Below, piece after piece: positions 10,004 through 20,333 of a stretch of DNA of 64,000 bases. Within the stretch, counting starts at the first letter, position 1. Every line of letters starts with the position of its first letter. The stretch comes from Vibrio sp. SNU_ST1 (GTDB lineage Bacteria > Pseudomonadota > Gammaproteobacteria > Enterobacterales > Vibrionaceae), in contig NZ_CP130748.1 in the NCBI RefSeq assembly GCF_030563405.1, forward strand, positions 744,001 to 808,000, in the 5' to 3' direction. A program made the position numbers and the translations under genes. A model generated the notes under the pieces. The model was given only the letters and a program-made list of their open reading frames with translations. It was not told the origin of the DNA and searched no databases.

Positions 10004-10672
10004 TTATTCAGCGGATTCACTGAGTGTCGGCTGTTCTTCAGAAGTCGGTGCGATCTCAATGTCTTCAATTTCAATATTTTTGATGTTGTACTGCTTCTCA
10101 AGCTCTTTGACTTGAACATGCTCTAGTGCTTCTAAATTCATACTATCAGCAGCAATATTAGCTTTTAATCGAGCCATCTGACGAAGGATTTGGCTTGTTG
10201 CAAGCTTGCGCATTTCATCTTCGATCATGTCTCGTTCAACCGATTTCGCAAGTGCGGTTAACGGGTTATCTAGATAGCTGCGGGTTACGCTGGTTGAGAA
10301 TGTCTTTGAACCTAAATCCGGGATAGTTACGCGGTATCTTGCTCTGAACGTTAGCTCTTTTTCTGCTGCTCGAGGACCTGTTTTTTGAGAACCTTGATAA
10401 AGAGACAGCGTTCGCTCGCCGACTCTCTCGCTAATAACGTGTAAGTTAGGCGTATTTTCTGCAGGCGGTACAATTTCGACATCAATCATACGCAGCTGGC
10501 TTTTCATCATACGTGTAAACGTACTGTATTGGTCGTAACTGGTCACAGAGATCTTGTTGAGCTCTTCTGGCACAGAGTAATCACCACGTAGGTGGAAACC
10601 ACAGGCACTTAGAAGACTAACGGTTAAAACAACAATCGTAACTTTCAGTGAAGATAGTGAAATCAGGCGCAT
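10004..10672 (-). CDS. lptE: LPS-assembly lipoprotein LptE
   Basis: The outer-membrane lipoprotein plug of the LptD translocon that places LPS in the outer leaflet. The signal peptide is followed by the lipobox LLSAC, with the conserved GFHLRG right after the modified cysteine (C24). The 222 residues are longer than E. coli LptE (193) because of an acidic C-terminal tail after about 185 (IEDIEIAPTSEEQPTLSESAE). Such tails are common in Vibrio. It sits between leuS and holA as in E. coli. Confidence 0.95.
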   Translation of the reverse strand: MRLISLSSLKVTIVVLTVSLLSACGFHLRGDYSVPEELNKISVTSYDQYSTFTRMMKSQLRMIDVEIVPPAENTPNLHVISERVGERTLSLYQGSQKTGPRAAEKELTFRARYRVTIPDLGSKTFSTSVTRSYLDNPLTALAKSVERDMIEDEMRKLATSQILRQMARLKANIAADSMNLEALEHVQVKELEKQYNIKNIEIEDIEIAPTSEEQPTLSESAE

Positions 10673-10763
10673 TATTTGATGGCTCTCATGAAGGTAGAAT
10701 ACTTATTTAAAGGCTTTAGTTCGTTCGCATTGCTTGGCTATGAATCTAAAACATTTAAATAAG

Positions 10764-10869
10764 CAGACAGGGTAAGTTAAATCCCCTGTCTACAGACTGC
10801 TAAAAACGAATTAAGTTCGCTTTAGCAGTAATATGTACAGACTAAAATGATCTAGCTCGTTTTAGTCTG
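10764..10869 (-). other. Three consecutive stem-loops between leuS and lptE
   Basis: There are three inverted repeats in a row. 10765-10791 pairs agacaggg with ccctgtct. 10797-10828 pairs ctgctaaa with tttagcag. 10838-10869 pairs cagactaaaa with ttttagtctg. None has a good T-run on the minus strand, so they are not clear terminators. They may protect the leuS 3' end or attenuate read-through into lptE. Confidence 0.55.
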
Positions 10870-10888
10870 CACTGTTAGTTAGCCAATA

Positions 10889-13465
10889 TTAATTAGCTAC
10901 GATGTTCAGAAGCTTGCCAGGAACGAAGATAACTTTACGAATAGTTAAGCCATCTAGGAACTTCTTAGCGTTCTCATCGTTTAGACCAAGCTCACGAACT
11001 TGCTCTTCTGTCGCGTCAGCAGCAACCGTTAGTTTTGCTCGTAGCTTACCGTTGATCATAACAACGATAGTTTTCTCGTCTTCAACTAGCGCTTTCTCAT
11101 CGAAAGTTGGCCATGTTGCTGAGTCTACGTTTGATTCACCTAGTGCAATCCACATTTCGTAAGAGATGTGTGGAGTCATTGGGTAAAGCATGCGAACAAC
11201 CGCTTTTAGCGCTTCATCAAGAATTGCGCGATCTTGTACAGATTCTTGTGGCGCTTTCGCTAGCTTGTTCATCAGTTCCATGATCGCAGCGATGGCTGTG
11301 TTGAACGTTTGGCGACGGCCGATATCGTCCGTTACTTTCGCGATAGTCTTGTGGATATCACGGCGAAGTGCTTTTTGGTCGCCAGATAGCGCAGAAGCGT
11401 CAACAGATTCAGCAGCACCTTTAGCAGAGTGAGCGTGAACCAATTTCCAAACACGCTTAAGGAAGCGGTTTGCGCCTTCAACGCCAGACTCTTGCCACTC
11501 AAGTGTCATGTCTGCAGGTGATGCAAACATCATGAATAGACGTACTGTATCAGCACCGTACTTGTCTACCATCTCTTGGGGGTCGATACCGTTGTTCTTA
11601 GACTTAGACATTTTGATCATGCCTGAGTGCTCAACGTTGCGGCCTTGGTTATCGACTGCTTTTTCAATGCGGCCTTTCGCGTCACGGTCGATAGTCACGT
11701 CAGTTGGAGCAATCCACTCTTTCGTGCCTTTTTCGTTTGTGTGGAAGAACGCGTCAGCCAGAACCATGCCTTGACATAGTAGTTGCTTGAACGGTTCATC
11801 AGATGTCACGTAACCCGCATCACGAAGAAGCTTGTGGAAGAAACGAGAGTAAAGAAGGTGCATACAAGCGTGCTCGATACCACCAACGTATTGGTCCACT
11901 GGTAGCCAGTAGTTTGCTTTCTCTGGATCTAGAATGTCATCAGCTTGTGGTGAACAGTAACGAGCGTAGTACCATGAAGACTCCATGAACGTATCGAACG
12001 TGTCAGTCTCACGTAGAGCTGGTTCGCCGTTGAATGTTGTTTCAGCCCAAGACTTATCTGCCTTGATTGGGCTAGTAACACCATCCATTACTACGTCTTC
12101 TGGAAGAATGACTGGCAATTGGTCTGCTGGTACTGGGTGAACTTCACCGTCTTCAGTAGTTACCATTGGGATTGGAGCCCCCCAGTAACGTTGACGAGAT
12201 ACACCCCAGTCACGTAGACGGAAGTTTACTGTCTTCTTACCTTTGCCTTCAGCTTCTAGTTTCGCAGCGATTGCATCGAATGCTTCTTGGAACGCAAGAC
12301 CATCGAATTCACCAGAATCGAACAGGACACCTTTCTCAGTGTAAGCCGCTTCAGACACATCTAGCTCAGAACCGTCTTCTGGTTTTATTACTGGGATGAT
12401 ATCGATGCCGTACTTAGTTGCGAATTCGTAGTCACGTTGATCGTGAGCTGGAACCGCCATTACCGCGCCTGTGCCGTAATCCATAAGAACGAAGTTAGCT
12501 ACGTAAACAGGGACAACACGACCGTTAAGAGGGTGGATAGCCGTTAGGCCAGTATCCATACCTTTCTTTTCCATCGTTGCTAGTTCAGCTTCAGCCACTT
12601 TAGTGTTACGACACTCTTCAACGAATGCAGCAAGCTCTGGGTTGTTCTTCGATGCTTTCTCTGCAAGAGGGTGACCTGCAGCGATACCAACGTAAGAAAC
12701 ACCCATTAGTGTATCAGGACGTGTTGTGTACACTTCTAGTGGTGCTTCTTCGCCGTTAACAGCAAAAGATAGCTCAACACCTTCAGAGCGGCCGATCCAG
12801 TTGCGCTGCATGGTCTTAACCATTTCAGGCCAACCTTCAAGGTTATCTAGATCGTCTAGTAGCTCTTGAGCGTACTCAGTGATTTTAATGAACCACTGTG
12901 GAATTTTCTTTTGCTCTACTGGAGTATCACAACGCCAGCAGCAGCCGTCTTCTACTTGCTCGTTTGCCAGTACAGTTTGGTCGTTTGGACACCAGTTAAC
13001 AGAAGAGGTCTTCTTGTAAACTAGGCCTTTTTCGTAAAGCTTAGTGAAGAACTCTTGTTCCCAACGGTAGTACTCAGGTGTACAGGTTGCGAATTCACGG
13101 TTCCAGTCGTAGCCAAAGCCTAGAAGCTTAAGTTGGTTCTTCATGTATTCGATGTTTTCGTAAGTCCATGGTGCAGGCGCTGTGTTGTTTTTAACAGCTG
13201 CGTTTTCTGCAGGTAGGCCGAATGCATCCCAACCAATTGGCTGCATTACGTTTTTGCCTTGTAGACGTTGGAAACGAGATACCACATCACCGATGGTGTA
13301 GTTACGCACGTGACCCATGTGCAGTCGGCCACTTGGGTAAGGGAACATAGAAAGACAGTAGAATTTTTCTTTATTTGGGTCTTCACTTACAACGAAAGTC
13401 TCGCTGTCATCCCAGTGTTGTTGAACCTTTTGTTCAATCTCTTGCGGGTTATATTGTTCTTGCAT
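10889..13465 (-). CDS. leuS: Leucyl-tRNA synthetase
   Basis: Class-I aminoacyl-tRNA synthetase charging tRNA-Leu, with a CP1 editing domain that hydrolyses misacylated products. The 858-residue protein carries the HIGH box as H49-M-G-H52, zinc-ligand cysteines in the ZN1 region (about 150-180, including CCWRC), the editing-site TTRPDT and the [12 protein letters not shown] loop near 620. The next genes are lptE and holA. It is the cognate enzyme for the nine tRNA-Leu genes of this window. Confidence 0.99.
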   Translation of the reverse strand: MQEQYNPQEIEQKVQQHWDDSETFVVSEDPNKEKFYCLSMFPYPSGRLHMGHVRNYTIGDVVSRFQRLQGKNVMQPIGWDAFGLPAENAAVKNNTAPAPWTYENIEYMKNQLKLLGFGYDWNREFATCTPEYYRWEQEFFTKLYEKGLVYKKTSSVNWCPNDQTVLANEQVEDGCCWRCDTPVEQKKIPQWFIKITEYAQELLDDLDNLEGWPEMVKTMQRNWIGRSEGVELSFAVNGEEAPLEVYTTRPDTLMGVSYVGIAAGHPLAEKASKNNPELAAFVEECRNTKVAEAELATMEKKGMDTGLTAIHPLNGRVVPVYVANFVLMDYGTGAVMAVPAHDQRDYEFATKYGIDIIPVIKPEDGSELDVSEAAYTEKGVLFDSGEFDGLAFQEAFDAIAAKLEAEGKGKKTVNFRLRDWGVSRQRYWGAPIPMVTTEDGEVHPVPADQLPVILPEDVVMDGVTSPIKADKSWAETTFNGEPALRETDTFDTFMESSWYYARYCSPQADDILDPEKANYWLPVDQYVGGIEHACMHLLYSRFFHKLLRDAGYVTSDEPFKQLLCQGMVLADAFFHTNEKGTKEWIAPTDVTIDRDAKGRIEKAVDNQGRNVEHSGMIKMSKSKNNGIDPQEMVDKYGADTVRLFMMFASPADMTLEWQESGVEGANRFLKRVWKLVHAHSAKGAAESVDASALSGDQKALRRDIHKTIAKVTDDIGRRQTFNTAIAAIMELMNKLAKAPQESVQDRAILDEALKAVVRMLYPMTPHISYEMWIALGESNVDSATWPTFDEKALVEDEKTIVVMINGKLRAKLTVAADATEEQVRELGLNDENAKKFLDGLTIRKVIFVPGKLLNIVAN

Positions 13466-13561
13466 CGATGGTATCCGGTTATCTTGGAATTTGTGAGTTC
13501 GGTTAGAACAGAATCTTACAGATCGTCATAGAATACCTAAAGGAGCTGAGTACAACAATAG

Positions 13562-13648
13562 TTATACCCTTCATACTTGCAGTTGCAGCGCGGTTGATTG
13601 CGTAAATTCAACTGAATTACATAGGACAGCTATACTTAAGGGTATGAA
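13562..13648. repeat. Palindromic intergenic repeat (MITE-like), between leuS and ybeL
   Basis: An ~87-bp element bounded by inverted ends: ATACCCTT at 13565-13572 and AAGGGTAT at its right end. The left part reads ATACTTGCAGTTGCAGC. I recall similar ATACCCTTCATACTTG-type repeats scattered between genes in vibrios. No ORF lies inside. Confidence 0.5.
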
Positions 13649-13728
13649 TTGCATTTGTTTGTGAGCGGGAGTGCATTGCGGCGCACCCGTTTGCTCACTA
13701 AAAGGTTGGTTATCTTAAGGAGGTCGTT

Positions 13729-14199
13729 ATGCCGAAGAAAAAAGCGCTCTATGAAGAAGTCGTCGAAGAGATGATTGAAACGCTGAAGCATAGTCCTGAA
13801 GAGCTCAACAATAAAATCGAAACGTCGGGCAAGTTTGCGAAAGCAGCCAATGATATGACCAAAGATGAGCTGTCGTTGATTTCAGCCTACGTGAAATCGG
13901 ATTTGAAAGAGTTTTCCGAAAGCTATGAAGAGAGTAAAAGCGGTCCATTCTATTTGATGATTGCAGATTCCATATGGCAAGGCCTTTTAGATATTACAGA
14001 TCGCACCAAGGTGGAATGGGTCGAGCTGTTCCAAGACTTAGAACACCAAGGTTTATATCAAGCGGGTGAGGTCATAGGCTTGGGAACCTTGGTATGTGAT
14101 GAGTGTGGGCATCAAACTGAATATAACCACCCAACTAATATCATTCCATGCATTAAATGTGGTTCGAAAGGGTTTAGCCGCAAAGCGCTTAAGCCGTAA
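13729..14199 (+). CDS. ybeL: Zinc-ribbon protein YbeL (DUF1451)
   Basis: A 156-residue soluble protein with a charged helical N-terminal half and a C-terminal zinc ribbon of two CxxC knuckles (CDECGH near 122 and CIKCGSKGF near 146). These are diagnostic of the DUF1451/YbeL family. It has a near-consensus ribosome site (AAGGAGGT) upstream and is the only plus-strand gene in an otherwise minus-strand region. The biochemical function is unknown. A neighbour of leuS in E. coli as well. Confidence 0.93.
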   Translation: MPKKKALYEEVVEEMIETLKHSPEELNNKIETSGKFAKAANDMTKDELSLISAYVKSDLKEFSESYEESKSGPFYLMIADSIWQGLLDITDRTKVEWVELFQDLEHQGLYQAGEVIGLGTLVCDECGHQTEYNHPTNIIPCIKCGSKGFSRKALKP

Positions 14200-14242
14200 A
14201 TACCTGAGCCATAGCGCTATCAACTTTAAACCACAGTAATGA

Positions 14243-14275
14243 AAAGGGGTGATCCAGTCGATCAACCCCTAAACA
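14243..14275. terminator. Shared hairpin between convergent ybeL and lnt
   Basis: The arms aggggtgatc and gatcaacccct (one bulge) surround cagtc. On the minus strand it ends in CCCCTTTTC, which fits termination after lnt. It may serve ybeL too. Confidence 0.6.
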
Positions 14276-14295
14276 TTTTCCGCCGAATTTCGAAT

Positions 14296-15810
14296 CTAGT
14301 CTTTTCTTCTTACAAGCCAACCAATTACCAAACTGAACATTGCCCAAATATACAGCGGCCAAGTACCGACCACGTGATAAGGTGTTTGACCATCCGTTGA
14401 AACAAGCTCAGCTTTTAATACTGCCGTTTCAAATTGCGGGATTTGCTTGATGATTTTACCTTTGTGATCCGTTACTGCCGTTACGCCATTGTTGGTCGAG
14501 CGAATAAGTGGCTTACCAAGCTCTAGAGCACGCATCTGTGCGATTTCCATATGTTGCAACGGGCCAATTGAACGGCCGAACCACGCATCGTTAGAGAGCG
14601 TGAGAATAAAGTCCGTTTCATCGGTGACATTCTGTCGAACTTGATCATTAAAGATGATCTCATAGCACAGTGCTGGCGCTAGGTGACGACCATTAGCAAC
14701 GATGTTTGGTTGAACGTAATCACCACGGCTAAACGATGACATTGGCAAATTAAAGAACGGTGCTAACGGGCGTAGGATCTCTTCAAACGGTACAAACTCA
14801 CCAAATGGCAATAGGTGATGCTTGTGGTAGCGTTCGTTTGGATCATAGCTGTACTCACCATATGGATTCACGCCGAGAGAAAGAACACTGTTGTAGTATT
14901 TCTTATCTTCAGACTGATTAAGCACGCCTGTGATGATCGAGCTGTTGTTCATCTTGGCTGCGCTATCCAAGTTACGTAGGAAAGAAGGAATTTCTACCTC
15001 AAATGCTGGAATAGCCGCTTCAGGCCAGATGATGATATCAGCGTCCCAATTTTCTCTGCTTAGGTCGGTGTATTTCATCATGGTTGGCCAGCGATGACTT
15101 GGTAGCCATTTGCTGTCTTGATCGACGTTGCCTTGTATTAAAACGACTGACGTGGTTTTTGCAGGGTTCGGCGTGACCCAATCGATGTTGCGAATACCAA
15201 AACCGGTGCTAAATACGACGGCAGGAATGATAGCGATACTCCAGGTCCTGTTAACAATCGTATAAGTGAATGCAGAGGCTGAAACAATGATCGCTAGAGT
15301 TACTAGCTCTACGCCGCCAATCGGCGCGAATGAACCTAGTGGCGAATCGATTTGGCTGTAGCCTAACCAAAGCCAAGGGAAGCCCGTCATTACCCAGCCA
15401 CGTAGCCAATCACTGATTAACCACAACGCAGGAGCTGCAAGGAAAAAGCGGCTTAGGTTATTGGCAGGGAAGAACTTGTTCAAACTCCAGGTAAATAGAC
15501 CTGAATAAACCGCTAGGTAGCCAACAAGCAATGACATCAAAAATAGGTTGGCTGCCAGTGGCATGCCGCCAAAACCATCAATGCTGACGTATACCCAGCT
15601 GATACCTGTCGTGAATTGACCCAAACCCCATGCGTAGCCAATCCAAAGCGCACTTTTAGGAGAGCGGTTGTGGATCAGTAACAGCAACAACGCTGGGCTG
15701 AGAATAGCAAGAGGCCATATAGAATATGGAGCGAATGAAAGGGTGGTTATAGCGCCAACAAAAACGGCCGCAAGCGGCCGTAATAGGCGATGAATAAAGG
15801 TCTTAGTCAT
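14296..15810 (-). CDS. lnt: Apolipoprotein N-acyltransferase
   Basis: Adds the third acyl chain to the N-terminal cysteine of lipoproteins at the inner membrane, needed for Lol sorting. The 504 residues have six to seven N-terminal membrane segments and a nitrilase-fold periplasmic domain. The catalytic triad is visible as E264 (WPEAAIP), K330 ([11 protein letters not shown]) and C382 (PALCYEII), in line with E267, K335 and C387 of E. coli. It lies 32 bp downstream of corC. Confidence 0.97.
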   Translation of the reverse strand: MTKTFIHRLLRPLAAVFVGAITTLSFAPYSIWPLAILSPALLLLLIHNRSPKSALWIGYAWGLGQFTTGISWVYVSIDGFGGMPLAANLFLMSLLVGYLAVYSGLFTWSLNKFFPANNLSRFFLAAPALWLISDWLRGWVMTGFPWLWLGYSQIDSPLGSFAPIGGVELVTLAIIVSASAFTYTIVNRTWSIAIIPAVVFSTGFGIRNIDWVTPNPAKTTSVVLIQGNVDQDSKWLPSHRWPTMMKYTDLSRENWDADIIIWPEAAIPAFEVEIPSFLRNLDSAAKMNNSSIITGVLNQSEDKKYYNSVLSLGVNPYGEYSYDPNERYHKHHLLPFGEFVPFEEILRPLAPFFNLPMSSFSRGDYVQPNIVANGRHLAPALCYEIIFNDQVRQNVTDETDFILTLSNDAWFGRSIGPLQHMEIAQMRALELGKPLIRSTNNGVTAVTDHKGKIIKQIPQFETAVLKAELVSTDGQTPYHVVGTWPLYIWAMFSLVIGWLVRRKD

Positions 15811-15842
15811 CTAATTTATGTCATCTCTTTAGAGAGAAGTTG

Positions 15843-16733
15843 TTATTCTTCGATAGTCGGAAGAGGCTGTTCGTCAGGAATGGTTACCTGTAGCTGAATC
15901 ACACGACGGTTATCTGCTGATGTTATTTTGAAATGGTAGTTTTCAATCTCTACAATTTCGCCACGAACCGGCAGGTGACCGAGTGCAGTCATAACCATGC
16001 CGCCTACCGTATCCACTTCATCATCACTAAACTCAGTTCCAAACGTATCGTTGAACTCTTCAATAGTGGTTAAAGCTTTAACAGAGAAAGTATGCTTACT
16101 CAGCTTACGAATATCTAGCTCTTCTTCATCGTCGAACTCGTCTTCAATTTCACCAACGATTTCTTCGAGGATATCTTCAATGGTTACCAGGCCAGAAACT
16201 CCGCCAAACTCATCGACAACGATAGACATGTGGTAGCGCTCTTCTTGGAACTCTTTGAGTAGGCGATCAACACGCTTACTTTCAGGAACAACCACGACAG
16301 GGCGAATCACTTGTTCGATATCAAATGGGGCACTTTCTGAACCCAAATACTTAAGTAGGTCCTTCGCTAATAGAATGCCTTCAACATGGTCTTTATCTTC
16401 ACTGATCACTGGGTAGCGAGAGTGTTGAGCATCAGTAATAAGCGCAATCAATGTATCTAAATCATCGGTGCGTTCAACTGTAACCATTTGAGAGCGAGGC
16501 AGCATGATATCGCGTACTCGCATCTCTGAAATTTCCATTACACCCTCGAGCATGTCGCGCGTGTCGTGGTCAATTAGGTCATTAATTTCTGAGTCGCGGA
16601 TTACATCCACGAGCTCTTGGCGATCTTTTACTTCACCTTGAAATAGTTGGCCTAGGCGTTCAAAGAAGGACTTTCTACTCGGACCTTCAGATTTTTTACT
16701 TCCCTCAGAAGTGGGGGGGTTACCTTCGTTCAT
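15843..16733 (-). CDS. corC: CorC/HlyC family CBS-domain protein
   Basis: A cytosolic protein of 296 residues with two CBS domains (about 70-190, the first opening with [17 protein letters not shown]) and a C-terminal CorC_HlyC domain (from about 200). In Salmonella it was linked to Mg2+/Co2+ efflux with CorA. Newer work on relatives suggests direct Mg2+ transport needs a DUF21 membrane part, which is missing here. Residues 208-218 are an acidic run ([11 protein letters not shown]). It is in the ybeZ-ybeY-corC-lnt order typical of gammaproteobacteria. Confidence 0.93.
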   Translation of the reverse strand: MNEGNPPTSEGSKKSEGPSRKSFFERLGQLFQGEVKDRQELVDVIRDSEINDLIDHDTRDMLEGVMEISEMRVRDIMLPRSQMVTVERTDDLDTLIALITDAQHSRYPVISEDKDHVEGILLAKDLLKYLGSESAPFDIEQVIRPVVVVPESKRVDRLLKEFQEERYHMSIVVDEFGGVSGLVTIEDILEEIVGEIEDEFDDEEELDIRKLSKHTFSVKALTTIEEFNDTFGTEFSDDEVDTVGGMVMTALGHLPVRGEIVEIENYHFKITSADNRRVIQLQVTIPDEQPLPTIEE

Positions 16734-16853
16734 GATTTCTCAAAAAATAACGCTATCAGAAGTGTGATAGCACACGTTACAACTCAGATTCCTGCAAAAA
16801 TCACAGGTTCGATGAGTTATTGTTTCTCTGCAACCTACTTTACTAGAATCGAT

Positions 16854-17315
16854 TTACTTTTCTAGAATATACGGGTCTTCAAACCCCATAGTTTGCATGA
16901 TTTCTGTTTCGAGTGACTCCATCTCTTCAGCTTCATCATCTTCGATATGATCATAACCTAGCAGATGCAGACTGCCATGTACAACCATATGAGCCCAGTG
17001 TGCTAGCAGAGGCTTACTTTGCTCTTCTGCTTCTTTTTCGACAACTTGGCGGCAAATAATGAGGTCACCCAGTAGATCTAATTCCACTCCTGGTGGTGCT
17101 TCAAATGGGAAAGACAGCACGTTAGTTGGCTTATCTTTTCCACGATAGTCATGATTGAGTTGGTGGCTTTCTTGTGTATCAACAATACGAACCGTCAACT
17201 CGGCGTTCTCTTGAAACTGAGGGATTGTCTTGTCCAACCAAAGTTGAATATCTTGCTCAGATGGAAGACCTTGCTCATTTTCGACCGCTAATTGCAGGTC
17301 TAGTTCAATAGACAT
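16854..17315 (-). CDS. ybeY: Endoribonuclease YbeY
   Basis: A single-strand RNase with one zinc ion, needed for 16S rRNA 3'-end maturation and late 70S quality control. The 153-residue protein ends with the UPF0054 signature [11 protein letters not shown] (about 112-122), whose three histidines hold the metal. The start directly abuts the ybeZ stop, so the pair is translationally coupled. Confidence 0.97.
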   Translation of the reverse strand: MSIELDLQLAVENEQGLPSEQDIQLWLDKTIPQFQENAELTVRIVDTQESHQLNHDYRGKDKPTNVLSFPFEAPPGVELDLLGDLIICRQVVEKEAEEQSKPLLAHWAHMVVHGSLHLLGYDHIEDDEAEEMESLETEIMQTMGFEDPYILEK

Positions 17316-18437
17316 CTATTTATCACCTTGTTCTGCAATGACAGAGCTATTTTGTGTTGCTAATTGTGTCGTAACGGCTTGCTGAGCCTCAAGAAGTTTG
17401 GCTTCTCTTTCTTCTCGTTTACGCTTTTCAAACTCTTTGCGCTCTTTCTGGTCTTTCGCTTCCCATTTCTCGTATGCATTGACGATACGGGCAACCACAG
17501 GGTGACGAACGACGTCTTCAGACATGAAGAAGTTAAAGCTAATGTCGTCTACTTCATTGAGGACTTCAGTCGCATGGCGTAAGCCTGATTTTGCACCACG
17601 AGGTAAATCGATTTGTGTAATATCACCAGTGATCACAGCGCGTGAGTTAAAACCGATACGAGTTAAGAACATTTTCATCTGTTCTACCGTGGTGTTTTGG
17701 CTCTCATCAAGAATGATAAACGCATCATTCAATGTACGACCACGCATGTAAGCCAGTGGCGCAACTTCAATTACGTTACGTTCAATTAATTTCTCAACTC
17801 GCTCAAAGCCGAGCATCTCAAACAGTGCATCGTAAAGTGGACGCAAATATGGATCGACTTTCTGGCTTAGGTCTCCAGGAAGGAAACCAAGCTTCTCACC
17901 AGCTTCAACAGCAGGGCGAGTTAGTAGGATTCGGCGAACTTCTTGACGTTCAAGTGCATCAACCGCAGCCGCGACAGCTAAGTACGTTTTACCAGTACCA
18001 GCAGGTCCAATACCAAAAGTGATGTCATGAGTGACCATGTTCATTAGGTATTGTGCTTGGTTTGGCGTACGAGGTTTGATGACGCCTTTTTTAGTCTTAA
18101 TGGTCACTTCTTTGCCGTAGTCGATTTCAGACTCGATGTGTTGCTCCAAAATACCAGACTCAGTGACCGCCAGATGCACTTGCTCTGGTTCGATATCGAT
18201 TATGTTGCCTTTAACTGGAGCCGTTTCAACATAGAGGTGTTTGATGATGTCTAAAGCGGCGGCTGTAGTGTGAGGCTTACCGACAATCGTAAAAAAGTTG
18301 CTACGGTAATTAATCTCAACGCCTAGGCGACGCTCAAGATGCTTGATGTTGTCGTCAAATGGTCCGCATAAACTTGCCAAGCGCTTGTTGTCTGCTGGCT
18401 TTAGATTTATCTCTAAGGTAACGATTTTATTGCTCAA
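17316..18437 (-). CDS. ybeZ: PhoH-like ATPase YbeZ
   Basis: A 373-residue PhoH-family NTPase. It has an N-terminal KH-like region, a Walker A motif (GPAGTGKTYLAV, near 140) and Walker B (AFIILDESQNTT, near 240). The C-terminal tail from about 320 is highly charged (KEKRK/E-rich). YbeZ interacts with YbeY and is thought to act as an RNA helicase in rRNA processing. That role is inferred from the family and from the tight ybeZ-ybeY linkage. Confidence 0.95.
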   Translation of the reverse strand: MSNKIVTLEINLKPADNKRLASLCGPFDDNIKHLERRLGVEINYRSNFFTIVGKPHTTAAALDIIKHLYVETAPVKGNIIDIEPEQVHLAVTESGILEQHIESEIDYGKEVTIKTKKGVIKPRTPNQAQYLMNMVTHDITFGIGPAGTGKTYLAVAAAVDALERQEVRRILLTRPAVEAGEKLGFLPGDLSQKVDPYLRPLYDALFEMLGFERVEKLIERNVIEVAPLAYMRGRTLNDAFIILDESQNTTVEQMKMFLTRIGFNSRAVITGDITQIDLPRGAKSGLRHATEVLNEVDDISFNFFMSEDVVRHPVVARIVNAYEKWEAKDQKERKEFEKRKREEREAKLLEAQQAVTTQLATQNSSVIAEQGDK

Positions 18438-18482
18438 ATTAGCCTCTCATTTTGTGCCACTCACTCTTAAATACAAAAAAGA

Positions 18483-18512
18483 GCAAAAAGCCCGATTTAG
18501 ACCGGGCTTTTG
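18483..18512 (-). terminator. Terminator of miaB
   Basis: The arms aaaagcccg and cgggctttt form a 9-bp stem. The minus strand continues TTTTTGCTCTTTTTT. It separates miaB from the ybeZ operon. Confidence 0.8.
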
Positions 18513-18600
18513 ATGGTGATATCCCTATTTCTAAGATGGTCACTTAGTTAGGTAATTTCAAGCTTTGTGTTTGTGCTTTGTGCTCAAACCGTTGTATTGC

Positions 18601-20025
18601 CTATGGCGTAAATGTCGCTACACCTAGCTCGTCTTCACGTTTTGTTTTTTCCATCATTTCTGCTGGAGTCATTACAACGCGTAGACCCATGTCTTTTTCT
18701 GTGCGAACTAGCTCACCACGTAGTGAGTTAGTGTAAACCTCAGTGATCTTCACATCTACAAACTGACCGATTAGGTCTGCAGAACCTTCGAAGTTCACAA
18801 CACGGCTGTTTTCAGTACGGCCACGCAGTTCCATGAGATTCTTTCTTGATGGGCCTTCAACAAGAATACGCTGCTCTGTGCCTAGCATTAGACGAGAGAA
18901 ACGCATAGCTTGTGTGTTTACTGTTTGTTGCAGTTCGTACAGACGATCTTTCTTCTCTTGTGCTGGTACATCACATGGGTAATCGGCCGCTGGCGTACCT
19001 GGACGTGGAGAGAAAACAAAGCTGAAGCTCATATCGAAATCAACTTCTTTAATTAGCTTCATTGTATCTTGGAAGTCTTGCTTAGACTCACCAGGGAAAC
19101 CAACAATAAAGTCAGAGCTGATTTGAATGTCAGGACGAGCTTTACGCAGTTTACGGATAATAGATTTGTACTCGATAGCCGTATGTGGACGCTTCATCAT
19201 CGTAAGAATACGGTCACTACCACTTTGTACTGGTAGGTGAAGGAAGCTCACTAGTTCAGGGGTATCTTTGTAAACTTCAATGATGTCGTCACCAAACTCA
19301 AGTGGGTGGCTTGTTGTGAAACGAATACGGTCGATACCGTCGATAGACGCAACTAGGCGAAGGAGCTCTGCAAATGTGCAGATGTCACCTTCGTGAGTAG
19401 GGCCTCGGAATGCGTTTACGTTTTGGCCTAGCAGGTTTACTTCACGTACGCCTTGATCTGCAAGTTGTGCAACTTCGAACAGCACATCATCCATTGGACG
19501 ACTAACTTCTTCACCACGAGTATATGGAACAACGCAGTAAGTACAGTACTTAGAACAACCTTCCATGATAGAAACGTAGGCTGTTGCGCCGTCTGCTTTT
19601 GGCTCTGGCAGGTTATCGAACTTTTCGATCTCTGGGAAAGAAATGTCCATTACTGGCTTTTCGTTAGACAGTGATGACTTAATCATCTCTGGCAAACGGT
19701 GTAATGTTTGTGGGCCAAAGATAACGTCTACGTAAGGTGCACGTTGACGAATGTGATCACCTTCTTGAGTCGCTACACAGCCACCCACACCGATCACCAC
19801 ACCTTCTTTTTTATCTTTAAGCGTTTTCCAACGACCAAGCTGGTGGAATACTTTTTCTTGCGCTTTTTCGCGGATAGAACAAGTATTCAATAGTAGTACG
19901 TCTGCTTCCTCAGGTACTTCAGTTAGCTCATAGCCATTTGCAGCGTTAAGCAGGTCGGCCATTTTTGATGAATCGTATTCATTCATCTGACAGCCCCAAG
20001 TTTTAATTAGCAGTTTCTTACTCAT
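18601..20025 (-). CDS. miaB: tRNA-2-methylthio-N6-dimethylallyladenosine synthase
   Basis: A radical-SAM methylthiotransferase that converts i6A37 to ms2i6A37 in tRNAs reading UNN codons. The 474 residues carry the N-terminal UPF0004 domain with three cluster cysteines (first in [11 protein letters not shown]). The radical-SAM triad [17 protein letters not shown] lies near 157, and a C-terminal TRAM domain starts at about 380. It is transcribed alone, divergently from ubiF. Confidence 0.98.
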   Translation of the reverse strand: MSKKLLIKTWGCQMNEYDSSKMADLLNAANGYELTEVPEEADVLLLNTCSIREKAQEKVFHQLGRWKTLKDKKEGVVIGVGGCVATQEGDHIRQRAPYVDVIFGPQTLHRLPEMIKSSLSNEKPVMDISFPEIEKFDNLPEPKADGATAYVSIMEGCSKYCTYCVVPYTRGEEVSRPMDDVLFEVAQLADQGVREVNLLGQNVNAFRGPTHEGDICTFAELLRLVASIDGIDRIRFTTSHPLEFGDDIIEVYKDTPELVSFLHLPVQSGSDRILTMMKRPHTAIEYKSIIRKLRKARPDIQISSDFIVGFPGESKQDFQDTMKLIKEVDFDMSFSFVFSPRPGTPAADYPCDVPAQEKKDRLYELQQTVNTQAMRFSRLMLGTEQRILVEGPSRKNLMELRGRTENSRVVNFEGSADLIGQFVDVKITEVYTNSLRGELVRTEKDMGLRVVMTPAEMMEKTKREDELGVATFTP

Positions 20026-20146
20026 TATATGTTCGCTCGATCGTTAGTTTAATTTAAGGGAGCAAATCGCCCATTATTCATCCGCTAGCTCCGTTCGTCA
20101 TAATTCGGTATTCAATTTTATTACAGGCTCTAGCGGCAAGCGGCGT

Positions 20147-20175
20147 ATTGTACTGGTTTCAAAACCGACTGACTA
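20147..20175 (-). promoter_or_regulatory. Candidate sigma-70 promoter of miaB
   Basis: On the minus strand, TAGTCA (20175-20170) and TACAAT (20152-20147) are separated by 17 bp, about 120 bp upstream of miaB. The rest of the 308-bp miaB-ubiF spacer shows no other clear element. Confidence 0.4.
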
Positions 20176-20333
20176 GTAGTCTGAACAAATCTCTTATGTA
20201 GTGGTTTTTATTATCGTTAACGCCATATGCCATAAGGGATAACCCTTTTTTTGAATAAGGTTTTTGGTTACAAGTTCGTTATGAAAAAGTACAATCAAAA
20301 ACAGTCAAAGAATCAAATTGATAAGTACAAAAT

